A DNA stretch of 64,000 nucleotides from Mycobacterium sp. EPa45. Its GTDB lineage: Bacteria > Actinomycetota > Actinomycetes > Mycobacteriales > Mycobacteriaceae. A model generated the notes under the pieces. That model was not told the origin of the DNA. It saw only the letters and a program-made list of their open reading frames with translations, and searched no databases. Shown here in pieces: positions 34,619 through 43,420 of the stretch. The position numbers and the translations under genes are program-made. The stretch spans positions 496,001 through 560,000 of the forward strand of contig NZ_CP011773.1 of the NCBI RefSeq assembly GCF_001021385.1, given 5' to 3'. Position 1 is the first letter of the stretch; the number at the start of each line of letters is the position of its first letter.

Positions 34619-34680
34619 ACCACACGGCCGCAGGGCAGCAACGACGAACGACCCGGCACGGCACCACGAGCATCGCCGTC

Positions 34681-35703
34681 TTAAGGCGTGAGGGCGCTGG
34701 GCTGAAGGGGTCTTAAGGAGCGGCGGGAACCCGCCCACATCGCAACGGCAACGATAGCGATCAGTACGACGCCGATACCGAAGGTGCTCAGATCGAACGG
34801 CGCCGCGTTCGGGCCGCCGGCTTGTGCACGCGCGGAGCCGCGCAGGAACGGGACGATAATCAGAACGCCGACCGCCACCAGGGCTTCGCCCAGAATCACC
34901 GTTGGAAAGTGTTGGGCGGCAATTTGAAAGACGCTACGGTGGTCACCGTCGCGCTGCAGCGCGCGAATTCTGGGCAGTAGCACGCGCACGTTGTAGGTTC
35001 CGGCGCACAGCAGCGCGACCACCAGCGCGAGCTTGATAGCGAGGGCACGCCCATACGCGGTGGTGAGAAGCTGGCCCGGCGTTCCGACGTGGCTCCACGC
35101 CAGCCAGGAGCCGCTGACGATCAGAGCCCCAACGGCGATCATTGCCACCAGGCTGAACCGTTCCCACACCCGGGCCCAGTCCGCCGCTATCCGTTCTTCG
35201 TCTTGATCACAGGTCATGTTCCGGCGCATGGCGATTGCGGTTGCCGCAAGCACCACGAGGCCGCCCACCCAGACCATCGCACCCAACACGTGCACTGCCG
35301 TCAGCACATCGGTGGCGACTCGACTCAGATTGGAATACTGCAACGGGATTTCGGGAACGACCGCCGCGAGGAGCGCGAGGGCGGTGACGCCGCCGGCCAA
35401 TGCCCGAGACTTCGTCCGGCGCATTGATACCAATCCGCAGGCGGCCAACGCCAGCGCGAGCAACTGGACGAGCGTGAGGCCGGTGACATGAGCGGCGGCA
35501 CGAACTTGCAGTACAAGACCAAGCGTCACGAACAGCGCCGCAGGTACGGCCAGACTTCGGACCCGTCGCGAGACCGGACCGTCTGGTTCGGCCAACGTGC
35601 GGACGGTCAGACCGATTCCGAGCGGAACGGACAAGCTCAGGTAGTAGACGACCTGGGTGACAACGTCGATGGCTGCCGGGATGGGTGGAGCGGTGCCGGG
35701 CAC
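34681..35703 (-). CDS. CopD-family integral membrane protein
   Basis: A 340-residue protein with eight or nine hydrophobic helices. The central part (about 135-245: DVLTAVHVLGAMVWVGGL, then LALVVALLCAGTYN) fits the CopD copper-resistance domain, whose conserved His in HVLGAMVWVGGL is a proposed copper ligand. The C-terminal part (HFPTVILGEALVAVGVLII) is also typical. Role inferred: copper import or handling at the cytoplasmic membrane; no CopC domain is fused or adjacent. The start is GTG 35703 with AAGGTAAGGA seven bases upstream. It converges on eccE3 with a 62-base gap in which I see nothing specific. Confidence 0.75.
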   Translation of the reverse strand: MPGTAPPIPAAIDVVTQVVYYLSLSVPLGIGLTVRTLAEPDGPVSRRVRSLAVPAALFVTLGLVLQVRAAAHVTGLTLVQLLALALAACGLVSMRRTKSRALAGGVTALALLAAVVPEIPLQYSNLSRVATDVLTAVHVLGAMVWVGGLVVLAATAIAMRRNMTCDQDEERIAADWARVWERFSLVAMIAVGALIVSGSWLAWSHVGTPGQLLTTAYGRALAIKLALVVALLCAGTYNVRVLLPRIRALQRDGDHRSVFQIAAQHFPTVILGEALVAVGVLIIVPFLRGSARAQAGGPNAAPFDLSTFGIGVVLIAIVAVAMWAGSRRSLRPLQPSALTP

Positions 35704-35797
35704 GGTGACATCCTTACCTTCGAAGTGTTACTGACCTGCACGCTAGAGCTCCCGGCTTGGTTCACCCTATGTGCGGACTGTGCGTGGGGTGTGGTGC

Positions 35798-36991
35798 TCA
35801 GGGCCTGCCCTGGCGGCCCGAATACCCCTCCCACGGACTGTAATCCGCGATCAGCTCCTCCTGCGCCGGTCGGTGCGGCTCGGGAACGTGCTCGAGGTTG
35901 ATCCGGATGCGATACCAGATCGAACTCGGCCCGCGCATCCCGTCGACCAGGATGTCGGTGGGCTGCAATGCGTTTGCGGCCTCGGGGTGACGATCACGCC
36001 AGACGTCCAACGCTGCCAAAGCCTCGTCGCGGGTCTTGGTCCGAGCTACCTCGATCAGCGGTTTGTTGCCTTTCGGCGGTTTCTCGGCCGGGCCGAGTTC
36101 CTCGGCGAGCTGCAGCAGCGCATCGAGGGAACCGACGGCGTCGTCCATCGACTCCCACGGGTCGCCGCGTTCGGCGAAACGGGCCGGAACAGTCCGGATC
36201 GTAAAATCCTCCGCCCGGCAGGCCGGGACCTCGTCCCACGTCAGCGGGGTCGACACCCGCGCGTCCGGGAGGGCCCGCACCGAGTAGGCCGACGCGACAG
36301 TGCGGTCCTTGGCGTTCTGATTGAAGTCGACGAACACACCCTGGCGTTCCTCTTTCCACCACTGACTGGTGGCCAGGTCGGGCGCGCGGCGTTGCACTTC
36401 CCGAGCGACGGTCTCCGCGGCCAGCCGCACTTGCTTGAACGGCCACTGCGGCGCGATCCGGGCATAGATGTGAAAGCCGCGCGAACCCGACGTCTTGGGC
36501 CAGGCCGTCAGCCCGTGATCCTCGAGCACCTCTCGCGCCACCTGGGCGACCTCCAGGATCTGCGGCCATTCGACGCCGGGCATCGGATCGAGGTCGATAC
36601 GAAGCTCGTCGGGATGATCGAGGTCGGCGGAGCGGACGGGATGCGGATTCAGATCGACGCAACCGAGGTTGATCGCCCACGCGAGCCCGGCAGGTTCGTG
36701 AATCACCGCCTCCTTGGCGGTCGTACCGCGGGCGTACCGCAGTTCGGCGACCTCGATCCACTCTGGACGCTTTTCGGGCGCGCGCTTCTGGAAGATCGCT
36801 TCCTCGGTGATGCCCTTGACGAACCGTTTGAGGATCATCGGCCGGTCGGCGACACCGCGCAGTGCGCCGTCGGCCACCGCAAGGTAGTAGCTGACAAGGT
36901 CGGCCTTGGTGACCGGAGCACGCCCGTCGGCTGCCGGGAAGACAACTTTGTCGGGATGGCTGATGGTGACCTGGCGACCGTCCACGTCCAT
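35798..36991 (-). CDS. Stand-alone LigD-type polymerase/primase (PolDom) protein
   Basis: A 397-residue protein of the LigD polymerase-domain family (archaeo-eukaryotic primase fold), which adds ribonucleotides or deoxynucleotides at broken ends in non-homologous end joining or base-excision gap repair. Visible motifs: VTISHPDKVVFP at the N-terminus, the metal-binding DxD in RIDLDPMPG, SGSRGFHIYARI, and VFVDFNQNAKDRT with a third acidic residue. No ligase or nuclease domain is fused. Length and neighbours agree with M. tuberculosis Rv0269c beside fadD2. ATG 36991; divergent from fadD2 across 66 bases. Confidence 0.85.
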   Translation of the reverse strand: MDVDGRQVTISHPDKVVFPAADGRAPVTKADLVSYYLAVADGALRGVADRPMILKRFVKGITEEAIFQKRAPEKRPEWIEVAELRYARGTTAKEAVIHEPAGLAWAINLGCVDLNPHPVRSADLDHPDELRIDLDPMPGVEWPQILEVAQVAREVLEDHGLTAWPKTSGSRGFHIYARIAPQWPFKQVRLAAETVAREVQRRAPDLATSQWWKEERQGVFVDFNQNAKDRTVASAYSVRALPDARVSTPLTWDEVPACRAEDFTIRTVPARFAERGDPWESMDDAVGSLDALLQLAEELGPAEKPPKGNKPLIEVARTKTRDEALAALDVWRDRHPEAANALQPTDILVDGMRGPSSIWYRIRINLEHVPEPHRPAQEELIADYSPWEGYSGRQGRP

Positions 36992-37057
36992 GAAGCCATG
37001 GTAATTAGGCAGCTCGTTCCGTCTTGGCTGCGACCTGAGTCACCTAGGGTTGGAACC

Positions 37058-38737
37058 ATGCCTAGTCTTTTCGATCTCCCCGTGCAGGCACTGGCCAAGG
37101 CTCGACAATTGGCCGACCGCGGCTCCGCTGAGCTGCACTACCTGTTCAAAATGATCGAGTCCGGCGCGTTCCGCCTCGAGCCCCCACAGAATCTCGTCGC
37201 GATGGTGGCCGACATCCGTCGCTGGGGCGAGATCGGGATGGTGCCGGCTCTCAACGCACGCCGCACGCCCGACAAGCTCGCGATCGTCGACGACGAAGGG
37301 TCGATGACGTACAAGGAACTCGACGACGCCGCCCACGCAGTCGCCAACGCATTGCTGGCCAAAGGTGTCAAGGGCGGCGACGGCGTCGCGATCCTGGCCC
37401 GCAATCATCGCTGGTTCGTGATCGCCAACTACGGGGCTGCGCGGGTCGGCGCCCGCACGATCATGTTGAACACCGAGTTCTCCGGACCGCAGATCAGGGA
37501 CGTCTCCGAGCGCGAGGGCGCCAAGCTGATCATCTACGACGACGAGTACTCCGAGGCCGTCAAGCTCGCAGAGCCCCCGTTGGGCATGCTGCGCGCACTG
37601 GGCACCAACCCAGACAAAGACCAGCCCTCGGGGAGCACCGACGAAACTTTGGCCGAGGTCATCGCCCGCAGCAGCACTGCGCCGGCGCCGAAGGCAACCA
37701 AACGGTCGTCGATCATCATCCTCACCAGCGGCACCACCGGCACTCCCAAGGGTGCCACGCGGAACACCCCGCCGACCCTTGCGCCGATCGGCGGGATTCT
37801 GTCCGCCGTGCCGTTCCGCGCCGGCGAGGTCACCTCGCTGCCGTCGCCGATGTTCCATGCGCTGGGTTATCTGCATGCCACCATCGCGCTGACGATGGGC
37901 TCGACGCTGGTGCTGCATCGAAAGTTCAAGCCGGACATCGTGTTGACCGACGTCCCGAAGCACGGGGTGACGGCCATCGTGGTGGTGCCGGTCATGCTTT
38001 CGCGCATGCTCGACGCGCTGGAGAAGATGGACGCCAAGCCGGACCTGTCGTCACTGCGGATCGTGTTCGTCTCCGGGTCGCAGCTCGGCGCGGAACTCGC
38101 CACCCGCGCGCTGAAGGACCTCGGCCCGGTCGTCTACAACATGTACGGCTCAACGGAAGTCGCGTTCGCGACCATCGCCGGGCCGAAGGATCTGCAGATG
38201 AACCCGGCTACCGTCGGTCCCGTCGTCACGGGTGTCAAGGTCAAGATCCTCGACGACAACGGCAATGAGCTGCCGCAGGGCGAGGTCGGGCGGATCTTCG
38301 TCGGCAACAGCTTCCCGTTCGAGGGCTACACTGGCGGCGGCCACAAGCAGATCATCGACGGGCTGATGTCATCCGGTGACGTCGGCTATTTCGACCACAA
38401 TGGCCTGTTGTTCGTCAGCGGCCGCGACGACGAGATGATCGTCTCCGGTGGCGAGAACGTCTTCCCCGCCGAGGTCGAGGACCTCATCAGCGGCCACCCC
38501 GACGTTGTGGAGGCGACTGCGCTGGGTGTCGACGATCCCGACTGGGGTGCCCGGCTGCGGGCCTTCGTGGTGCTGAAGGAAGAAGCCGAGCTCACCGAAG
38601 AAGCCGTCAAGAACTATGTGCGCGAACACCTTGCGCGCTACAAGGTTCCGCGTGAGGTGGTGTTCCTGGCCGAGCTGCCGCGCAACCCCACCGGCAAGAT
38701 CCTCAAGCGCGAACTGCGCGAGATCGAGGTCCAGTAG
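37058..38737 (+). CDS. fadD2: Fatty-acid-CoA/AMP ligase FadD2
   Basis: A 559-residue ANL-superfamily ligase that activates a fatty or other carboxylic acid to acyl-AMP and then acyl-CoA. Motifs: IIILTSGTTGTPKGA (AMP binding, near residue 222), YNMYGSTEVA, the hinge VSGRDDEMIVSGGENVFP, and the C-terminal lysine region NPTGKILKRELRE. The length agrees with M. tuberculosis FadD2 (about 560), which also lies next to a PolDom gene and fadE6. ATG 37058 is preferred to a long upstream in-frame extension, which overlaps the PolDom gene antisense and lacks family similarity. Confidence 0.9.
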   Translation: MPSLFDLPVQALAKARQLADRGSAELHYLFKMIESGAFRLEPPQNLVAMVADIRRWGEIGMVPALNARRTPDKLAIVDDEGSMTYKELDDAAHAVANALLAKGVKGGDGVAILARNHRWFVIANYGAARVGARTIMLNTEFSGPQIRDVSEREGAKLIIYDDEYSEAVKLAEPPLGMLRALGTNPDKDQPSGSTDETLAEVIARSSTAPAPKATKRSSIIILTSGTTGTPKGATRNTPPTLAPIGGILSAVPFRAGEVTSLPSPMFHALGYLHATIALTMGSTLVLHRKFKPDIVLTDVPKHGVTAIVVVPVMLSRMLDALEKMDAKPDLSSLRIVFVSGSQLGAELATRALKDLGPVVYNMYGSTEVAFATIAGPKDLQMNPATVGPVVTGVKVKILDDNGNELPQGEVGRIFVGNSFPFEGYTGGGHKQIIDGLMSSGDVGYFDHNGLLFVSGRDDEMIVSGGENVFPAEVEDLISGHPDVVEATALGVDDPDWGARLRAFVVLKEEAELTEEAVKNYVREHLARYKVPREVVFLAELPRNPTGKILKRELREIEVQ

Positions 38738-38776
38738 CGCGCTTTCCCCGCCCAAACCGACGAACCGCCGCGAAAG

Positions 38777-38813
38777 TGCGAGTAGATCGGGACATTTCGT
38801 CGATCTCGGCGCA
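38777..38813. terminator. Imperfect hairpin between convergent fadD2 and fadE6
   Basis: TGCGAGTAGATCG (38777-38789) pairs with CGATCTCGGCGCA (38801-38813) at 10 of 13 positions around an 11-base loop. It sits in the 78-base gap between two convergent genes, a likely place for a bidirectional terminator, though no T-run follows. Confidence 0.4.
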
Positions 38814-38815
38814 GG

Positions 38816-41014
38816 CTACGGGTCGCGCGGCAAGCCCAGCAGCCGCTCGGCGATGATGTTCAGCTGCACCTCTGAGGTGCCGCCGTAGATCGTCGTCGAC
38901 CGACTGCCCAGCAGGTACTCCGCCCACTTGCCTTGCAGCTCATCGGGATCGCCGATCGCGCCGTCGATGCCGAACGATGACACCGCGAACTCCGCGTAAC
39001 CCTGCCCGGTGCGCATCGACAGCAGCTTCGAGATCGCGGCCGACGGCATCGCGTCGCCACCGGCGAGCGTCAGCAGGGTGCTCCGCAGATTGAGCAGCTT
39101 GGCCGCGTGCCCCTCGGCGATCAGTTCACCCGCCCGGTGATGACCGATTTGGTCGAAGTGACCCTTGCTGACGAAGTCGACGAAACCGTCAAGGTTCGCC
39201 AAGAAACCGGGTTCGCTGCTGCCGATCGAAACCCGCTCGGCCGTCAAGGTATTGCGGCTGACCTCCCAGCCGCGGTCCACCTCACCGAGGACCAGCTCGT
39301 CGGGCACGAACACGTCATCGATGAAGACCGTGTTGAACATCGCGTGGCCGGTGAGCTCACGCAGCGGCTTGACCTCGACGCCCTCGGCCTTCATGTCCAG
39401 CAGGAAGTAGGTGATGCCATTGTGTTTCGGCGCGCTCGGGTTGGTCCGCGCCAGCAGCGCGCCCCACTGCGCGTACTGGGCGCCGGTGGTCCAGATCTTC
39501 TGACCGGTGATCCGCCAACCGCCGTCGACCTTGGTGGCCTTGGTGGTCAGGCTGGCCAGATCCGACCCGGCACCGGGCTCGGAAAACAGCTGGCACCAGA
39601 TCATCTCGCCGCGGAACGTCGGCGGCAGGAAGCGCTGTTTCTGCTCCTCGTTGCCGAAGGCCACTATCGACGGGATCAGCCAGGCGGCAATGCCCATCTG
39701 CGGGCGCTTGACCTGTCCGGCGGTGAACTCCTGGGCGATGATGATCTGCTCGATCGGCTTGGCGCCCCGGCCCCACGGCGTGGGCAGATGCGGCTGCACC
39801 CAGCCCGCCTCGGCGATCGCGGCCTTGCGCTCTTCCCGCGGAATCGCCTTCAGCGCTGCGACTTCGGCGCGGATCTCCTCGCGCAGCTGCTCGGTCTCGG
39901 GGTCGAGGTCGATGTTGATCGCTCGCATGCCGGTGCCCGTCGCAGTGTCGAAGACTTTCTGCTGATACTCGCTCGCGCGCCCGAACGCGGCGACCAGACC
40001 CAGCGTGCGGCGGTAGTAGACGTTGGTGTCGTGTTCCCAGGTGAAGCCGATGCCACCGTGCACCTGGATGCATTCCTGGGCGGTGTGCTGGGCGGCCGCC
40101 GGCGCCAGGCTGGCCGCCACGGCGGCGGCGAACTCGTACGCCGTTTCATCGTTGTTCCAACCCTTTTCGGCGGCCTCGTCCAATGCACGGGCGGCATCCC
40201 ACACCGCCGCGGTGGCGCGCTCGGTATCGGCGATCATCTCGGCGCACTTGTGCTTGATCGCTTGGAACTGGCCGATCGGCCGGCCGAATTGCTCGCGGAT
40301 CTTCGCGTACGCCGCAGCGGTATCGGTGGCCCAGCGGGCGATGCCGACGGCCTCGGCGGACAGCAGCGTGGTGAAGATCGCCCGTCCCGCCGGCTGCGCG
40401 AGGCGGGACAACACGCGGTCGGCGGTGACCTCGACGGCATTGGCGCGCACATGCGCCACCGGACGCAACAGGTCCACCGATTTGACGGGTTCGATCTCCA
40501 GTTGGTCGGCGTCGAGGATCACCCACTCCACGCGGCTCTCAACAGCGACCGGCAGCACCAGCAGCGAGGCCTGCGCGGCGGCGGGCACCGAGCGGGCTTC
40601 ACCGCGGATGACCAGGGAGTCGTCCTGCCGGGTGGCCGTCAGGCCCGACTCCAGCGCGCAGGTGGCGATGAGCTCGCCGGAAGCCAGCTTGCTCAGCAGC
40701 TCCGCGGCGGGATCGTGGGCGGAGATCAGCGCGCTGGCGATCGCCGACGGCACGAAAGGTCCCGGCACCGCGCCGTAACCGAATTCGGCGATCACGATCG
40801 CCAGCTCCAGCAGACCGAAGCCCTGGCCGTCCACCGACTCGGCGAGGTGCAAACCGTGCAGGCCCTGTTCGGCGGCCGCTTTCCAGTACGGCGGCGGGGA
40901 GGGCACCGGAGTTTCCAGGGCCTCGTGCAGGACCTCTGACGGTGCGACGCGTGCGACGAGGGACTTCACCGAGTCCGCGAGGTCGTTGTGCTCAGGTGTG
41001 ATCGCGATGGGCAT
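38816..41014 (-). CDS. fadE6: Double-module acyl-CoA dehydrogenase FadE6
   Basis: A 732-residue protein made of two tandem acyl-CoA dehydrogenase units. The first (about 1-350) ends with RPIGQFQAIKHKCAEM and CIQVHGGIGFTWEHD. The second (about 365-732) has the FAD/substrate motif FSEPGAGSDLASL and the C-terminal YGGTSEVQLNIIAERLLG. Such fusions are known in mycobacteria, and FadE6 of M. tuberculosis (about 731) is one. It would oxidise an acyl-CoA (fatty acid or sterol-derived) at C2-C3 with FAD. Start ATG 41014 with GGAGG seven bases upstream; a palindrome just upstream may be its operator. Confidence 0.9.
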   Translation of the reverse strand: MPIAITPEHNDLADSVKSLVARVAPSEVLHEALETPVPSPPPYWKAAAEQGLHGLHLAESVDGQGFGLLELAIVIAEFGYGAVPGPFVPSAIASALISAHDPAAELLSKLASGELIATCALESGLTATRQDDSLVIRGEARSVPAAAQASLLVLPVAVESRVEWVILDADQLEIEPVKSVDLLRPVAHVRANAVEVTADRVLSRLAQPAGRAIFTTLLSAEAVGIARWATDTAAAYAKIREQFGRPIGQFQAIKHKCAEMIADTERATAAVWDAARALDEAAEKGWNNDETAYEFAAAVAASLAPAAAQHTAQECIQVHGGIGFTWEHDTNVYYRRTLGLVAAFGRASEYQQKVFDTATGTGMRAINIDLDPETEQLREEIRAEVAALKAIPREERKAAIAEAGWVQPHLPTPWGRGAKPIEQIIIAQEFTAGQVKRPQMGIAAWLIPSIVAFGNEEQKQRFLPPTFRGEMIWCQLFSEPGAGSDLASLTTKATKVDGGWRITGQKIWTTGAQYAQWGALLARTNPSAPKHNGITYFLLDMKAEGVEVKPLRELTGHAMFNTVFIDDVFVPDELVLGEVDRGWEVSRNTLTAERVSIGSSEPGFLANLDGFVDFVSKGHFDQIGHHRAGELIAEGHAAKLLNLRSTLLTLAGGDAMPSAAISKLLSMRTGQGYAEFAVSSFGIDGAIGDPDELQGKWAEYLLGSRSTTIYGGTSEVQLNIIAERLLGLPRDP

Positions 41015-41031
41015 GTGCGTGCCTCCCTATT

Positions 41032-41043
41032 AACCGGTCGGTT
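41032..41043. promoter_or_regulatory. Palindromic operator candidate upstream of fadE6
   Basis: AACCGGTCGGTT is a perfect inverted repeat (AACCG, 2-base centre, CGGTT) 18 bases upstream of the fadE6 start, overlapping the leader region. Its form resembles TetR-family operators that control acyl-CoA genes. The cognate regulator is unknown; a TetR gene lies at 45228-45848. Confidence 0.4.
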
Positions 41044-41130
41044 GGGAGTCAGGTTACCTGCCCGGTTGGATGTGGCCGCCAGGCGGCGCGTACCCCCGAA
41101 TGTGCGTACCGATCGCTCTGCAGCTGAAAA

Positions 41131-42471
41131 TCACGATCTGCGCGCACGCTCGACGCCGTTGTCCCGATCAGGGGTCGCGCGCAGGACCACCACCACAACC
41201 GCGGAGATGATCATGAAGACGCCCACGGCCCACATACCTGCCTTGTCGCTGCCGGTGAACTGGTTCAGCGCACCGGTGGCATACGGGGCCGCGAAGCCGC
41301 CGAGATTGCCGATCGAGTTGATCAGCCCGATCCCGCCCGCGGCTGCCGCGCCGGTGAGGAACTGCGCGGGCAGCGCCCAGAAGCTGGGAATCGCACTGAA
41401 CACCCCCATCGCCGCGATGCACACCGGGATCATCACCAGCAGCGGAGAGTGCAGGTAGAGCGCGACCGGAATCGCCAAGCCGCCCAGCCCCATTGGGATC
41501 GCGACATGCCAGACGTGTTCGCCCTTGCGGTCGGCGTGGCGCGACCACAGGTACATCGCGATCGCGGCCAGGGTGTAGGGCACTGCGGTGATCAGGCCGA
41601 CCTGCACGATCGACAGGTGCACGTCGAACGTCTTCTTGAAATCCGCGATGATCGACGGCAGGAAGAACGCCAGCGCGTACAGGCCGTAGGCGACACCGAA
41701 GTACACCAGGGACAGCAGCCAGATGCGCGGGCTGGTCAGCGCTCGGCGCAGCGGGAAGTCGAAACTGCCGGAGACCTCGCGTTCCTCGGCAGCCAGCACG
41801 TCGATCAGCCATTGCCGTTCGTTGGGCTCCAACCAGTGCGCCTCGGCCGGTCGGTCGGTCAGATAGAACCAGCAGATGACGCCGAGGATGATCGCGGGCA
41901 GGCCGACCCCGATCATCATGAACTGCCAGCCGGCCAGTCCGAGTACGCCCTCGCCGGCCTGGATCATCCACGCCGCCACAGGAGTTCCGATCGCCGCAGC
42001 GACGGGGCTGGCCATCATGAACATCGCCACGATCCGCGCACGGTAGGCGGCCGGGAACCAGCGGGTCAGATAGAAGATCACCCCGGGGAACAGGCCGGCT
42101 TCGGCGACGCCGAGCAGAAACCGCAACGCCAGCAGGGTGGGTGCATTTGGTGCGAATCCGATTGCGACGGCGACGATTCCCCACGACACGGCGATGCGGG
42201 CCAGCCAGCGCCGGGCGCCGAACCTCTCCAGGGCCAGGTTGGACGGCACTTCGACCAGAACGTAGCCGATGAAGAAGATGCCCGACGCCAGGCCGAACAT
42301 GCTTGCGGTGAGTTGGAGGTGCTCGCTGATGTCGGCTTTGGCGATACCGAGATTGGTGCGGTCGAGGTAGTTGACGAAGTACAGCGCCATCAGAAACGGC
42401 ACCGTCCGGACGATCACCTTGCGCAATGCGCGCGTTTCCAGTGACTTCTCACCGGTCGATGAGACGGACAT
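41131..42471 (-). CDS. MFS transporter, anion:cation symporter (ACS)-like
   Basis: A 446-residue membrane protein with 12 predicted helices. NYLDRTNLGIAKADISEHL in the first loop, LLGVAEAGLFPGVIFYLTRWFPAAYRARIV after helix 4 (split by Gly-Leu) and the long polar centre (TDRPAEAHWLEPNERQWL) are typical of the ACS subfamily, which imports organic anions such as tartrate, phthalate or hydroxyphenylacetate. Substrate here is not known. Its start (ATG 42471, GGGAGG upstream) lies inside the end of the dehydrogenase gene (23-base overlap), so the two are co-expressed. Confidence 0.85.
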   Translation of the reverse strand: MSVSSTGEKSLETRALRKVIVRTVPFLMALYFVNYLDRTNLGIAKADISEHLQLTASMFGLASGIFFIGYVLVEVPSNLALERFGARRWLARIAVSWGIVAVAIGFAPNAPTLLALRFLLGVAEAGLFPGVIFYLTRWFPAAYRARIVAMFMMASPVAAAIGTPVAAWMIQAGEGVLGLAGWQFMMIGVGLPAIILGVICWFYLTDRPAEAHWLEPNERQWLIDVLAAEEREVSGSFDFPLRRALTSPRIWLLSLVYFGVAYGLYALAFFLPSIIADFKKTFDVHLSIVQVGLITAVPYTLAAIAMYLWSRHADRKGEHVWHVAIPMGLGGLAIPVALYLHSPLLVMIPVCIAAMGVFSAIPSFWALPAQFLTGAAAAGGIGLINSIGNLGGFAAPYATGALNQFTGSDKAGMWAVGVFMIISAVVVVVLRATPDRDNGVERARRS

Positions 42472-43420
42472 CCTGCCTCCCGTTGACGACGTTGGCCAGG
42501 GCGCGGCCGTCGTACAGACGGCGGCAGTTGTCGACAGCCTCGCTCAGGTAGCGGCGCATGGTGTCGACGGTGAACCAGGTGACATGCGGAGTCACCACGA
42601 CGTTGTCGAGCTGCAGCAGCGGGCTGTCCGCGTCGACGGGTTCTTCGGTGAACACATCAAGGCCCGCGGCGGCCAGCCTGCCGTCACGCAACGCATCGAT
42701 CAGGGCCGGCTCGTCGATGACACCGCCACGAGATGTGTTGACCAGCACGGCATGTGGCTTCATCGCATCCAGCGCCGCCCGGCTGATCAGCTGGTTCGTC
42801 GCAGGTGTCAGCGGCAGGTGCAGGCTGACAATGTCGCTTTCGGCGAGCAGGTCGGGCAGCGAACGCCAAGCGCCGGTGCCGTCGTCGGCGGTGTTGGTGT
42901 GCAGGACGGTGCCACCCATCGCGAGCACGATCTGCTCGACACGCTTGGCGATGTTGCCGTAGCCCACCAGCCCCACGGTGCAGCTGCCGATGTCGCGAAC
43001 GGTCTCGCCGAGGCTGGGATCCGTCGGCCAGCCATGGCCTTGCCGGGTCAGCTGATCCAGCGCGGGGAGCCGGCGCAACGCGGCCAACATCAGCAGCACC
43101 GCGCCCTCGGCGACCGAGGGTGCGTTGGCGCCGGGCATGTTGGCCACGGCGATTCCCAGCGCGCTGGCGGTCTCCACATCGATGGTGTTCACCCCGGCGC
43201 CCAGCTTGTGCACCAGCCGCAATCGTGGTCCGCGGCGCAGGTCGTCACCCGACAGTGGGCGCAGAACATGCCAGATCACGTCGGCGTCGGGCAGTTCCCG
43301 CTGCAGCGTCGCGTCGTCGTCTTCGTGGCACCAACGGACGTCGAGCCAATCTGATTCCGGGGCAACGATATTCAGCACGTTATTGCCGGGCAGGAAATGC
43401 GCCAGGACCCTTACCGCCAC
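42449..43420 (-). CDS. D-2-hydroxyacid dehydrogenase family protein
   Basis: About 323 residues of the NAD(P)-dependent D-isomer 2-hydroxyacid dehydrogenase family. The Rossmann motif GLVGYGNIAKRVE, substrate Arg in NTSRGGVIDEPAL, Glu in LDVFTEEPVD and catalytic His in VVTPHVTWFT are present. The family interconverts 2-keto acids and D-2-hydroxyacids. The start is uncertain: GTG 43420 (used here) overlaps the hydrolase stop by 10 bases, and GTG 43435 is an alternative. The same frame stays open for a further kilobase upstream but there it is the antisense of the hydrolase gene. Middle gene of a hydrolase-dehydrogenase-transporter operon. Confidence 0.85.
   Translation of the reverse strand: MAVRVLAHFLPGNNVLNIVAPESDWLDVRWCHEDDDATLQRELPDADVIWHVLRPLSGDDLRRGPRLRLVHKLGAGVNTIDVETASALGIAVANMPGANAPSVAEGAVLLMLAALRRLPALDQLTRQGHGWPTDPSLGETVRDIGSCTVGLVGYGNIAKRVEQIVLAMGGTVLHTNTADDGTGAWRSLPDLLAESDIVSLHLPLTPATNQLISRAALDAMKPHAVLVNTSRGGVIDEPALIDALRDGRLAAAGLDVFTEEPVDADSPLLQLDNVVVTPHVTWFTVDTMRRYLSEAVDNCRRLYDGRALANVVNGRQDVRLIDR

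Noticed and set aside
34619..34680. Possible terminator between eccE3 and the CopD-like gene
   Set aside because: No stable hairpin or T-run could be found by eye in the 62 bases.
35771..37057. N-terminal extension of FadD2 by 429 codons
   Set aside because: It is antisense to the PolDom gene and lacks similarity; ATG 37058 gives the normal FadD2 length.
39107..40939. A 610-codon open frame opposite fadE6
   Set aside because: High-G+C shadow of a real gene: its sequence is Arg/Gly/Asp/Gln-rich with no family similarity, and fadE6 on the other strand has full domain structure and a ribosome binding site.
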